Of a stretch of 48,015 nucleotides of DNA, positions 34,253-43,485 are shown piece by piece (the stretch's first letter is position 1; the number at the start of each line of letters is the position of its first letter). Under the pieces are notes generated by a model. It was not told the origin of the DNA. It ran no database searches and saw only the letters and a program-made list of their open reading frames with translations. The DNA comes from an uncultured Clostridium sp. (GTDB lineage Bacteria; Bacillota; Clostridia; TANB77; CAG-508). Made by a program: the position numbers and the translations under genes. The DNA lies in assembly GCA_900553405.1 (NCBI GenBank), contig USDF01000004.1, positions 1 to 48,015 of the forward strand. Direction: 5' to 3'.

Positions 34253-35815
34253 TTATATAAAAAATTCTATTATATCTGATATTGCAATAACATTTAGTAT
34301 AGTTAATATAATTGGAAGCATTAGATTAACATTTTTAAATTTAATATATCTATCTTTTTTGCACAAACATAATAATAGCAATGGAAGTATTGGTATAAAA
34401 TATCTTCCCTGTACTCCTAAAACCTCATCTAGTCCAACGCTTGTCCAAATTAAATATAATGCTAATATAACTAATACATATACTCCAAACATTATAAATA
34501 TCATCCATATTTTTTCTATATTTCTTAATTCTTCTTTTTCATTAGTTAAAAATGGTGAAATAGCTAATATAGCAATAAACATTATAATCACTATATTCGA
34601 AGTTTCTATGTTTAGCCATCCTAATTGATTTCCTATTGCCCCATCTATATATGCACCATCTTTTATAGTATTTTTTATTATTTCTATTATATTTCCAGGA
34701 TTTTCAATTATTGTTCTTATCTGTTCTGACATATTAACATTATTTTCCTGTAAATATTGACTATGACTTAATGTATTTTGGTACCTTTGCATAAACATAA
34801 ACCATGCTATACTACAAATAATTGTTATTAATATAGTCGTTATTATAAAGATTATCTTCTGTTTTTTAGTAATATTTTTTGCTCCTATAAATAATAAGCT
34901 AAGTCCTATCATTGGAACATATGCAATCTTTGATATTCCTATTATTATACTCATTGCAATATATATAACTTTTTCAAACCATTTAATTTGGTCATTTTTA
35001 TTTATCAGATATAATGTATATGCAATATACATTATTGAAACAGCATTTAATATACAATCTGCTGAAACTGATGCTCCCTGTTGGAAACTCATAGGTAAAA
35101 ATAATATAGTTCCTATAATAAATTTTCCAAATGGAATAATTTTCATACTATAATATCCCATTATTAAAAACACTGCAAAATTAAATAGTCTTGCTAGATA
35201 AATAGTAAATATACCATTTATTTCAAATAATCTTCCTATCAAAAATCCTATAGAACTAAAAATATATAATATTGCTGGATAAGCTTGTGCTTCATTTTCT
35301 TCCTCTACTATTTCATTATAATCAGTATTTTCCATACTAGCTAGATTAAACTGTCCATATTTACTTATATTAGGAATCATATTATCCACAAAGAATTTAG
35401 GTATTTTGGTCCTTGAACTGCCATCTTCTTTTATTGGTGTAATTAATTCACCTGTTGATATCTCATAAGATTTTAATATATGAGCTTGCTCATCTGGTAC
35501 ATAACTTGGAGCCATAAAAAATACATATAGCATTCCTACTGGTATCAAAAAGCTTATTATTATTTTTTCTATTTTTTCCTTATTTTTTTTATAATTCAAT
35601 ATTATACAGCCAATAAGCATAATTATTGTTGGTACAAATATTATTAAATATTTTAATGACCATATATGTAAATTATTTCTATTTAAAACTATTTGGTAAA
35701 GTGAATATGCGCAAAATATAGCTACCAAAAACTCTATGATATAAAGAAATTTATATAAGTACTTTTTTAATATTTCTATTTTTAGGCTATTATTCTTTTT
35801 TGTATTACTTTTCAT
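34253..35815 (-). CDS. DUF2142 membrane protein (GT-C-like), 520 aa
   Basis: About 12 membrane helices; the first external loop contains APSYVPDEQAHILKSYEIS, later motifs are AQAYPAILYIFSSIGFLIG, LPMSFQQGASVSADCILNA and the C-terminal GVQGRYFIPILPLLLLCLCK. These are the DUF2142 features and match the protein at 17706. It is predicted to be a GT-C transferase using a polyprenyl-linked sugar, possibly the one made by the DPM-like gene directly downstream (32 nt). Specificity unknown. Confidence 0.82.
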   Translation of the reverse strand: MKSNTKKNNSLKIEILKKYLYKFLYIIEFLVAIFCAYSLYQIVLNRNNLHIWSLKYLIIFVPTIIMLIGCIILNYKKNKEKIEKIIISFLIPVGMLYVFFMAPSYVPDEQAHILKSYEISTGELITPIKEDGSSRTKIPKFFVDNMIPNISKYGQFNLASMENTDYNEIVEEENEAQAYPAILYIFSSIGFLIGRLFEINGIFTIYLARLFNFAVFLIMGYYSMKIIPFGKFIIGTILFLPMSFQQGASVSADCILNAVSIMYIAYTLYLINKNDQIKWFEKVIYIAMSIIIGISKIAYVPMIGLSLLFIGAKNITKKQKIIFIITTILITIICSIAWFMFMQRYQNTLSHSQYLQENNVNMSEQIRTIIENPGNIIEIIKNTIKDGAYIDGAIGNQLGWLNIETSNIVIIMFIAILAISPFLTNEKEELRNIEKIWMIFIMFGVYVLVILALYLIWTSVGLDEVLGVQGRYFIPILPLLLLCLCKKDRYIKFKNVNLMLPIILTILNVIAISDIIEFFI

Positions 35816-35827
35816 TTTATTTCCCCT

Positions 35828-37666
35828 TTATTGGATTATTTTGTCTGTTCTTATATTGTATTGTGCAGTATTTTTATCAAAATTTATATTTGAATATGGG
35901 TCACCTGCATCTAATACTTTTCTCCATTTTGTTTTAAAATTATTAGATTCTCTTTCAAATCTTGCTTTCTTTTCTGGAGTATCTTCATAACCTCTTGTTT
36001 TTGATTCATAGTGCATAAACTCTATATATGGGTTATATACTATTAAATATCCTGCTTGTCTAATTTTTAAGCAAAAATCCACGTCATTAAATGCTACTGC
36101 AAAATTTTCTTCATCCATATATCCTACTTCTTCATAGATACTTCTTCTAGAAAATAAGCATGCGCCTGTTACTGCAGATAAGTTTTGTGGTAAACATTCT
36201 CTTCCAAAATAAGCATGAAAATTTTTAGGTGTATTTGTAAGTAAGTTCGCTGCTAAATCACAAATTCCTATTCCTATACCAGCATGTTGTATAGATTTGT
36301 CTTCATAGTATAATCTTGCTCCTACTGCTCCTACATCTTTTCTTTGTGCATAACCTATAAATTTTTCTAACCAATTTGGTGTTAAAAGTTCTGTGTCACT
36401 ATTTAGTTGTACAACAAATTCGCTTCCTTCACAATTTTTTACTCCAAAATTTATTATTTTAGAATAATTAAATCCTTTTTCTTTATATTCTATTACTCTT
36501 ATTTTCTCTGATTTTTCTAGCTCTTTATAATATTCAAATGTTTTTTGATCTGTACTATTATTTTCAACTACTAGTATTTCATAGTTATTGTAAGTAGTTA
36601 GTTTCAATATTGAATTTATACAATTTTTTAATAATTTTATGCTATCTTTATTTGGTATAATTATTGTAACTTTAGGATTTCCTATAACCTCATATTCTAC
36701 TTCATATACACCTGGAATATCCCCTCCATGTGTAACTTTTGCTTTTAATCCTTGTCTTTCTAAATGGTCTTCTATAACTCTTATTCCTGCTTCATATGCA
36801 TATGGTTTTGCATCTGCTACCATTGCTGTTGAGTTTGGATGTACTCTCCAATGATATAACACTTTAGGAATATGAATTATATTTTTTGTTAATTCACATG
36901 CTCTTGTAATTATATCAAAGTCTTGGGCTCCATTGTATTTTTCTCTAAAGCCACCTAGTTTTTCCATTAATTCTTTTTTGAAAACAGATAAATGAGTTAT
37001 ATAGTTATTAGCTCTTAAAGTGTCTGGTGCAAAATCTGGTTTAAAGTGAGGATCACATCTATTTTCTTTTGTTCCTTCTATTTTGTCTTCGTCTGTATAA
37101 ATGAATTCTACATTTGGATTTTCATTTATAGTTTTTGCAAGTTCATATAAACAAAATACTGGAAGTAAATCATCATGGTCTACTAATGCTATATAATCTC
37201 CTGTAGCTAAAGTAAGTGCCTCATTAGTGTTTCCAGAAATTCCTTTATTTTCATTTATAAATTTGTATTTAATTCTAGAATCTCTATTTATTATAGGTTC
37301 TAATTCTGCATTCTTTTCCGCACTTCCATCTGCTAAACACAATTCCCAATTAGTATATGTTTGATCAATTAAACAATCTACTAATTCTGCAAAGAAATTT
37401 ACAGGTGTATTATACATAGGAACAACTATACTAAATTTAGGTTCAATTTTAAATTTTGTGTTTCTTTGTTCCTCTAGTCCTTGTTCATTTGGTTCATTAT
37501 TATTTATCCATATTTGATATTTTTCTCTCTCACTTTGTAAGTTTTTTAATTGTTCTCCTTTGAATATTTTGGCATATAATTTTGATATTATCTTTTTTAT
37601 TGTTTTTATAAACCCATATTTTTTAAAATAATATCTTGTTCTGTTTATAATATTTTTTATTTTCAT
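35828..37666 (-). CDS. Two-domain GT2 glycosyltransferase, 612 aa
   Basis: Two GT-A domains are visible. Domain 1 (about 75-310) has FSIVVPMYNTPVNFFAELVDCL, LADGSAEKN, ALVDHDDLLP and FDIITRACELTKNIIHIPKVLYHWR. Domain 2 (about 335-585) has VTIIIPNKDSIKLLKNCIN, VVENNSTDQKT, VQLNSDTELLTPNWLE and FNDVDFCLKIRQAGY. The first 70 residues are basic and helical. Such tandem enzymes, common in O-antigen, teichoic acid and rhamnan loci, add two sugars or one repeated residue to a lipid-linked glycan. It lies 12 nt before the DUF2142 gene and 52 nt after the methyltransferase-like gene. Confidence 0.9.
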   Translation of the reverse strand: MKIKNIINRTRYYFKKYGFIKTIKKIISKLYAKIFKGEQLKNLQSEREKYQIWINNNEPNEQGLEEQRNTKFKIEPKFSIVVPMYNTPVNFFAELVDCLIDQTYTNWELCLADGSAEKNAELEPIINRDSRIKYKFINENKGISGNTNEALTLATGDYIALVDHDDLLPVFCLYELAKTINENPNVEFIYTDEDKIEGTKENRCDPHFKPDFAPDTLRANNYITHLSVFKKELMEKLGGFREKYNGAQDFDIITRACELTKNIIHIPKVLYHWRVHPNSTAMVADAKPYAYEAGIRVIEDHLERQGLKAKVTHGGDIPGVYEVEYEVIGNPKVTIIIPNKDSIKLLKNCINSILKLTTYNNYEILVVENNSTDQKTFEYYKELEKSEKIRVIEYKEKGFNYSKIINFGVKNCEGSEFVVQLNSDTELLTPNWLEKFIGYAQRKDVGAVGARLYYEDKSIQHAGIGIGICDLAANLLTNTPKNFHAYFGRECLPQNLSAVTGACLFSRRSIYEEVGYMDEENFAVAFNDVDFCLKIRQAGYLIVYNPYIEFMHYESKTRGYEDTPEKKARFERESNNFKTKWRKVLDAGDPYSNINFDKNTAQYNIRTDKIIQ

Positions 37667-37718
37667 TTTGTAATTTAGCTAATTTGTATAGCCTTTCTCC
37701 TTTCTAGTTAGTATAATT

Positions 37719-39395
37719 TTACTTAATCTTTTTTCCTAACCAACGAACTGGCTTAGTTAGTTTCCATGATGTTGAGTTCAACATTTTTTGATTTATTTGT
37801 TTTAAGTTATCATTTTCATTTTTCAATTTTTCATTTTCAAGCAATATTTCTTCTGTTTTAACTATTTTAATTTTTTTAGTATATTCATCATACTCATTTT
37901 GCAAATTTTTATAAGAATCTAATAGTGTTTGTCCTGTTTTAGTACTATTATGCAATTTCCACATTTTTTCGTTTCTTATTTCTAATTGTATTTTAGTATC
38001 TAATTCTTCAAAAATATTTATATATTCACTTAACTCTAATTTCTTATATAATTCTTCAGTTTTTATATATTCATGAGCATTTGCAAAGTACGCAATTGTT
38101 CTATATATTATATACTCAACTGGAACATTTTCATCATACCATTCTTGATCATAAAAATACATTTCATTTTCTATATAAAATATATTTTGGAAAATCATAT
38201 CCCATAGTCCATTTTTTACAAAGTTGAATTTATTTGCTATGCTATCTTCTAATTTAATTTCATATTTAGTGAAAATATTATTTTCTTTTATATCATTGTA
38301 ATTTGTTTTTCCAAGTTTTTCTATCAAAAACTTCCTGTATTCTCTTATCTTTTCAAAAAAAGCTTCGTTATCTTCTTTTTCTAAATATTCAAGTAATATT
38401 TTATCATAAGTTTTAACATTACTTACAAATTTACTTATTATTTTTTCTTTTTCGTAAGAATCTAATGTTTTTATGCCATTTTCATTCATTATATCTATAT
38501 TTTTCTTCATATTTTCTATATGTCTTTTTGATTTTTTAGTTAAATATGTTTTTTCAACTCTATCATTAAATATTGTGGTTTGTATACTAAATTCATTTTG
38601 TCTAATATTTGTATATGATACAAATTTTATATTATTATCTACAAGTTCTTGTTTTGAAATTTCTACAAAATATGAATTTGCATATAATTTGAATAATTCT
38701 ATATCTTCTTTTAATATTTCTCCATATGCTTCTGTTTGATTAAATGTTGCAAAGTCCTCTTCTCCATAAGTAAAATTTCTACTTATACTTTCTATATTTG
38801 GGAGATAATTATCTGTAAAGATTACATTTGTCATTTTATAGTCTGGTAACATATAATAATATTTATAATTAGTTAAGTTAAGTTTTTCTAATAGCTCATT
38901 TATCATTTTTTTGCTTATTGCAAAAGTTTGATTACAAAGTATATTTTTTTGAGCATACATAGTTGTCCAAAATTTCATTCCATATTTATTGTCTACTGCT
39001 AAAAGTATTTTTCCGTCTTCTTTGCAAACTTTTTTAGCTATATTTAGTATTTTTTCTAATCTTTTATATGCCTTTTTTTCTATTATATCTTTGTATATTT
39101 CTAAAGTTCCTATTAATGTAACATAGTCATATTCTTCTAATTCAAGTATCTTATCTAAATTATTTATTATTGTTATTCCTGAATCACTATATTTTTCTAA
39201 TATTTCTTTTTCATCTTCTTCATTATTAACACATATAGTTACTTTTTCAAACTTATTGCATAATTCTTCTACTATTTTTATAGAGTCATATCCAATTTGT
39301 AGCACACTACTATTTTCTTTTACAGGATACCAATGTATTACATTTTTTCTAAAATCGGAATTCTTATATAATTCTTCTAATTGTAAATCTTGCAT
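37719..39395 (-). CDS. Methyltransferase-like protein with C-terminal coiled coil, 558 aa
   Basis: The N-terminal 190 residues follow a class I SAM methyltransferase pattern: SSVLQIGYDSIKIVEELC (a degenerate glycine motif), VTICVNNEEDEKE, YDYVTLIGTLEIYKD and EDGKILLAVDNKYGMKFWT. The glycine-rich motif I is weakened, so activity is uncertain. The middle part (about 200-470) is unrecognised. Residues 480-545 form a coiled coil rich in Leu, Glu and Asn and end in STSWKLTKPVRWLGKKIK, a tail often seen in clostridial multi-domain glycan enzymes. It may modify or cap the growing glycan. It is in an operon with GT2 genes on both sides, 3 nt from the upstream one. Confidence 0.6.
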   Translation of the reverse strand: MQDLQLEELYKNSDFRKNVIHWYPVKENSSVLQIGYDSIKIVEELCNKFEKVTICVNNEEDEKEILEKYSDSGITIINNLDKILELEEYDYVTLIGTLEIYKDIIEKKAYKRLEKILNIAKKVCKEDGKILLAVDNKYGMKFWTTMYAQKNILCNQTFAISKKMINELLEKLNLTNYKYYYMLPDYKMTNVIFTDNYLPNIESISRNFTYGEEDFATFNQTEAYGEILKEDIELFKLYANSYFVEISKQELVDNNIKFVSYTNIRQNEFSIQTTIFNDRVEKTYLTKKSKRHIENMKKNIDIMNENGIKTLDSYEKEKIISKFVSNVKTYDKILLEYLEKEDNEAFFEKIREYRKFLIEKLGKTNYNDIKENNIFTKYEIKLEDSIANKFNFVKNGLWDMIFQNIFYIENEMYFYDQEWYDENVPVEYIIYRTIAYFANAHEYIKTEELYKKLELSEYINIFEELDTKIQLEIRNEKMWKLHNSTKTGQTLLDSYKNLQNEYDEYTKKIKIVKTEEILLENEKLKNENDNLKQINQKMLNSTSWKLTKPVRWLGKKIK

Positions 39396-39398
39396 ATA

Positions 39399-40376
39399 TT
39401 ATTTTTCCTTTCCTTTTATTTTCAAATTGTATATTACTCTTGATAATGCCGGCATATTTAATACCATAAAGTTTTCTAATCGATATTTAAATGTTTCATT
39501 TTTATATAGTTTCTTAAACATTTTTAAATTTCTAAAGTTTATATTTTTAGTTTGTTGCAAGCTTTTAAAATACTTGTATGCTTTTTCATTTTGCTCTTGT
39601 AATTCTTCTGGAAACTTTTCTTTGTTTTCTACATATACTCCAAAAACTCCTAATTTTACTTCTATTAAGTGATTTCTTACTTGTTCAAACTTATCAAATT
39701 TATAAACGGTATGGTTTGCGCCTATTTGATTTTTTCTATGTTGTCTATATTTTATGGTGGGCTCTTTAAGATACGTTACTTTTCCGTTTACTGCTGTAAT
39801 TACTGCTATCCAATAATCATGTATCATATGTTTTGATGTTTTTGGTATTGGCAATATTTTTTTTAACATTTCTGTTTTTGCAAGTATTGTGCAACCTGTA
39901 ATGCAATTGTATAAATACGCTAGTTCATATGAATTTAATGTTTTTTCTATTTTTCTACTTAACTTCATATAATCATTAAAAGAATCTTTTATAGTTTTTC
40001 CTTCTTCGTCTATCATTTCTAAATCTGTAAATACTAAATCTGCATTTTCTTCTTTTAATTTGTTATATGATTTTTCTACTTTGTCTTTATTCCATATATC
40101 ATCTTGGTCTGAAAGTGCATATATACTGCTTTCTACTTTAGTAAGCAAAAATTCAAAATTTTTAACATACCCTAAATTTTTTTCTTGAAAGAAAACTTTT
40201 ATTCTATTATCTTTTTTTTCATATTCCTTTAATATTTCTTTTGTAGAATCTTGTGAACAGTCATCTGAAATTAAAAGTCTAAAGTTTGTATATGTTTGAT
40301 TTAAAATACTATCTAATTGTTCTTTTAAGTATTTTTCGCCGTTATATGTTGCAAGTATAATATCTATTTGTTCCAT
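39399..40376 (-). CDS. GT2 glycosyltransferase, 325 aa
   Basis: The GT-A motif set is IDIILATYNGEKYLKEQLDSI, ISDDCSQDSTK, FFQEKNLGYVKNFEFLLTK, the metal site YALSDQDDIWNKD, and the C-terminal MIHDYWIAV and KYRQHRKNQIGA. It has no membrane segment. It is a close paralogue of the protein at 43486, which shares the QEKNLGYxKNFEFLLTK block, and a more distant paralogue of that at 31183. It should add a sugar to the lipid-linked glycan in the cytoplasm. It lies 16 nt before the MBL-fold gene. Confidence 0.9.
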   Translation of the reverse strand: MEQIDIILATYNGEKYLKEQLDSILNQTYTNFRLLISDDCSQDSTKEILKEYEKKDNRIKVFFQEKNLGYVKNFEFLLTKVESSIYALSDQDDIWNKDKVEKSYNKLKEENADLVFTDLEMIDEEGKTIKDSFNDYMKLSRKIEKTLNSYELAYLYNCITGCTILAKTEMLKKILPIPKTSKHMIHDYWIAVITAVNGKVTYLKEPTIKYRQHRKNQIGANHTVYKFDKFEQVRNHLIEVKLGVFGVYVENKEKFPEELQEQNEKAYKYFKSLQQTKNINFRNLKMFKKLYKNETFKYRLENFMVLNMPALSRVIYNLKIKGKEK

Positions 40377-40392
40377 TTTGTTTTCCTTTCAG

Positions 40393-41289
40393 CTATTTTA
40401 ATTTAATTGTAATGTCTCCATCTTTTTCTACATAATTTTTCTTTACTTTTAGTTCTTCCATCCATTGTCTTGTTTCTAATGTTTTCCATGGTCCTGAACC
40501 TTTTCCTTCTCCAGAATCATTGTTCCATAGCCACTCTGGTGTTGGCCACATACATATTGTAGGATTTATTTGTTCATATAACTCTTTTGTTGCACCACTT
40601 TGTCCATGATGAGCCATTTGTACTATATCAGTTTTTAGTTTTTCTTTTTGAGTATTAAGTAATTTTTCACTTGATTTTACTCCTGTATCTCCTAATACTA
40701 AAAAAGTTGTTTTTCCTGTGTCAAATTTAACTACCATGCTTTGTTCATTTCCTGCATTTTCAGTTATTTCAGGATTTCTTATTCCTAATATTTCTATTTT
40801 TATATCATCTATATTAATATTTTGGTTTAAACTAACATCTTCAACTTTGTCTTTTATATTATCTTGTTTTAATATTTCTAATATTTGTTTTGAAAACTCT
40901 GCTCTTGCTGGCTCATTTTCTTCATACCAAGAATAGTCATTAAATGAACAATAAATTTTTTCTATTTGTATTTGTTCATCGTTTGCTATATTAGAGAAAG
41001 CTCCAAGATGGTCATCATGTAGATGAGTTAAAAACCATGCATCTACTTTGCCACCATGTTTGTTTATTTGTTCTACTAAATTTTCTGTATCATCAATAGT
41101 TCCACCATCTATAACTATTACTTTATTGTTTTTAGTTTTTAATATATATCCCATCATTTGTCTTGTAGAATGATCTGATAATTGTGTTAATTCTATAGTA
41201 TGTTCATTTGATATCCTAACTATAGATACTATTACAGCAATAATACATAATACTATTGCCAACATAGATACTATTTTTTCTTTTTTCAT
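40393..41289 (-). CDS. Extracellular metallo-beta-lactamase-fold hydrolase (ComEC-like domain), 298 aa
   Basis: One N-terminal hydrophobic helix (about 6-26, signal anchor) precedes an MBL domain. The metal motif is FLTHLHDDHLGAF (H-x-H-x-D-H), then VLGDTGVKSS and MAHHGQSGA, the His-rich block typical of the ComEC/Rec2 C-terminal group. A secreted or membrane-tethered phosphodiesterase or nuclease-like activity is possible, but the substrate is unknown. It is flanked by the GT2 gene and the Wzt-like ABC gene at 16 nt each, so it belongs to the glycan operon and might act on a lipid-linked or phosphodiester-linked glycan. That link is inference. Confidence 0.8.
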   Translation of the reverse strand: MKKEKIVSMLAIVLCIIAVIVSIVRISNEHTIELTQLSDHSTRQMMGYILKTKNNKVIVIDGGTIDDTENLVEQINKHGGKVDAWFLTHLHDDHLGAFSNIANDEQIQIEKIYCSFNDYSWYEENEPARAEFSKQILEILKQDNIKDKVEDVSLNQNINIDDIKIEILGIRNPEITENAGNEQSMVVKFDTGKTTFLVLGDTGVKSSEKLLNTQKEKLKTDIVQMAHHGQSGATKELYEQINPTICMWPTPEWLWNNDSGEGKGSGPWKTLETRQWMEELKVKKNYVEKDGDITIKLK

Positions 41290-41305
41290 TTAAATCCCCT
41301 TTAAT

Positions 41306-42613
41306 CTATTCTTTTATAATCTCTATTTCAGGGTCTATTCTTAAAAGTCCCACAGAATCTTTTGAAGATATTACTTCAATTAACAAAGCTTCATATTTTC
41401 TATTTAAAACTTCTAATTCTCCTTTAGCATTTATGTGTGTACAGCTAAAAGATAATGTATATTTATTTGGTGCTAATGGTAATCTTTGTTTGAAACTTAC
41501 TGAAACTATGTCTCCTTTTTCAAATTTTCCTGGATAGATTTTTTCATTCATTGTATTTGTTCCAGCAATCTCTATTCCATTAAAATCTTTTATTGTCATA
41601 GTAAAAATAGGATTATCAATTGTTTCGTTAAATTTAATTTTTGATTTTAATACTACTTTTTTTTCGTTATCTATGCTTGATAAGAAATTGCCTTTTTCAT
41701 CAAATATACCATAGTCTATAACTTCTGCTTTTTTATTTCCATATTCTATTAAATTTGGATTTTCACTAAAATGACTTTTCCAAGTATTTGTACTTCTGTT
41801 TTCTAATTCAACTTTATCTTTATTATTTAATTCTTGAATATTCTCGTTATCTTCAACTTTTTTAGTAGCATTTCCTGTAATTATTTTTTTGTAAAGCTCT
41901 ACTCCATCTTTTGTATTTCCATCAAATGTTTTTGTTCCATTTTCTAGTATAATTACTCTTGTGCAGTTTTTTAGTACATCTGAAACGTTATGAGTTACAA
42001 ATAAAATAGTTTTTCCTCTTTGTTTAAAATCTTGGAATTTCTTAAAACATTTTAATTGGAAAGCCATATCTCCTACAGATAAAACTTCATCTACTATTAA
42101 AACATCTGGATCTACATTTATAGCACACGCAAATGCTAGTCTTGCAAACATACCAGAAGAATATGTTTTTACTGGTTGTGATAAATGCTCTCCTATATCT
42201 GCAAAATCTATAATTTCTTGTTTTTTAGCTTCTATTTCTTTTCTTGTAAGTCCCATTACTTGTCCATGTTGGTAAATGTTTTCTTCACCAGTAAGTTCAG
42301 GATTAAAAGCTGTTCCTAATTCTAGTAATGAGCTTATTTTTCCATTTACTTGTATGCTTCCTTTAGTTGGTATAACAACACCTGTAATCATTTTTAATAA
42401 TGTTGATTTTCCTGCACCATTTTTTCCAAGAATTCCAAGTACTTCACCTTTTTTTACTTCTAAATTTAGATTATTCATTGCTCTAAAATTAGAATGTCTA
42501 TTTATCATTGGAAAAATTGTTTCTATTAATCTATCTTGTTTTTTTGAAAACATTTTGTAATCTTTAACTAAATCTTTAATTTCAATAATTGTCTCTTTTT
42601 CGTTATTTGACAT
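41306..42613 (-). CDS. wzt: ABC transporter ATP-binding protein, Wzt/TagH type, 435 aa
   Basis: The ATPase domain (about 1-245) has Walker A GILGKNGAGKSTLLKM, the signature YSSGMFARLAFACAI and Walker B DVLIVDEVLSVGD, with the H-loop FVTHNVSDV. The C-terminal domain (about 300-435) has NPIFTMTIKDFNGIEIAGTNT and FKQRLPLAPNKYTLSFSC, an Ig-like carbohydrate-binding domain characteristic of Wzt proteins that recognise the glycan end before export. It pairs with the permease gene at 42629 (15 nt away) to export a completed glycan on its lipid carrier. The Wzt C-terminal domain favours a capped glycan, consistent with a methyltransferase-like protein nearby. Confidence 0.93.
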   Translation of the reverse strand: MSNNEKETIIEIKDLVKDYKMFSKKQDRLIETIFPMINRHSNFRAMNNLNLEVKKGEVLGILGKNGAGKSTLLKMITGVVIPTKGSIQVNGKISSLLELGTAFNPELTGEENIYQHGQVMGLTRKEIEAKKQEIIDFADIGEHLSQPVKTYSSGMFARLAFACAINVDPDVLIVDEVLSVGDMAFQLKCFKKFQDFKQRGKTILFVTHNVSDVLKNCTRVIILENGTKTFDGNTKDGVELYKKIITGNATKKVEDNENIQELNNKDKVELENRSTNTWKSHFSENPNLIEYGNKKAEVIDYGIFDEKGNFLSSIDNEKKVVLKSKIKFNETIDNPIFTMTIKDFNGIEIAGTNTMNEKIYPGKFEKGDIVSVSFKQRLPLAPNKYTLSFSCTHINAKGELEVLNRKYEALLIEVISSKDSVGLLRIDPEIEIIKE

Positions 42614-42628
42614 TTTATTTTCCTTTCT

Positions 42629-43420
42629 TTATAGAACATCTGCAAACTCTTTTTTATTTCTTTTAAATACGCTATTTCCCCATATAAACATAATAATTGT
42701 AATTAACCAAAATACTATTGTAAATAAGAAATTATTTTCTGTTATAATATTTCCATTTATAAATACTTCTCTAAATGCTGTTACCAAATATGTAAATGGT
42801 GTACATTTTACTAAAGTTAATATTGTTTGGTGATCACTTAACATATTCAAATTCCATACAACTGGTGTAAACCAGAAGAATAATTGCATAACAATTCCAA
42901 GTAAATTTGAAAAATCTGGTACAACTGTTGTAACTGCAGATGTAAATCTTGTAAATGCTATAATAAAGCAATATGTTGCAAAAAGCACATATATCAATTG
43001 TAATACGTTTGGAATGTATCCAAATATTATACATACAATAGTTGCAACTGCTACTAAAAATAGTGCAACAAAACTAGAAGCTACAATTGATATCATAGGT
43101 ATTACATCAACTGGAAATACTACTTTTTTTACTAAATAACTATATGACCTTATAGAGTTACTTGCACTCATTATACTATCATTTAGCCATTGCCACATTG
43201 CCATTGCAGGTAAAAACCATACTACATAAGGTGAATCTCCTGCGCTTTCTGTTTTTAATATATATTGAAATACAATTACATATGTAAACATAAACACAAA
43301 TGGTTGTAAAAACCCCCATATACTTCCTAAACTTGTACTTGCAAAACGATTTTTAAAATCACTTTTTCCCAATTGCCAAATTAATTTTTTATTTTTAATT
43401 ATAGATTTTATAAATTCCAT
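42629..43420 (-). CDS. wzm: ABC transporter permease, Wzm/TagG type, 263 aa
   Basis: This ABC-2 permease has about six membrane helices and the family motifs LGKSDFKNRFASTSLGSIWGFLQP, SPYVVWFLPAMAMWQW and FFWFTPVVWNLNML. With the ATPase above it exports polysaccharide or teichoic-acid-like glycan. It stands at the start of a run (wzm, wzt, MBL, GT2, methyltransferase-like) with short gaps. A 65-nt gap with a hairpin-like repeat separates it from the upstream GT2 gene. Confidence 0.93.
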   Translation of the reverse strand: MEFIKSIIKNKKLIWQLGKSDFKNRFASTSLGSIWGFLQPFVFMFTYVIVFQYILKTESAGDSPYVVWFLPAMAMWQWLNDSIMSASNSIRSYSYLVKKVVFPVDVIPMISIVASSFVALFLVAVATIVCIIFGYIPNVLQLIYVLFATYCFIIAFTRFTSAVTTVVPDFSNLLGIVMQLFFWFTPVVWNLNMLSDHQTILTLVKCTPFTYLVTAFREVFINGNIITENNFLFTIVFWLITIIMFIWGNSVFKRNKKEFADVL

Positions 43421-43447
43421 TATGTTTCCTTTCTACTAAAACTACTT

Positions 43448-43478
43448 TTTTGTTCAAAAGTACCTGACCCTTTTGGGG
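43448..43478. repeat. Dispersed hairpin repeat, variant form (copy 4)
   Basis: On the minus strand the core reads CCAAAAGGGTCAGGTACTTT, a variant of the GGGACAG-type elements seen at 8669, 10692 and 13646. It lies in the 65-bp gap between a GT2 gene and wzm. Confidence 0.4.
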
Positions 43479-43485
43479 TAGCTTT

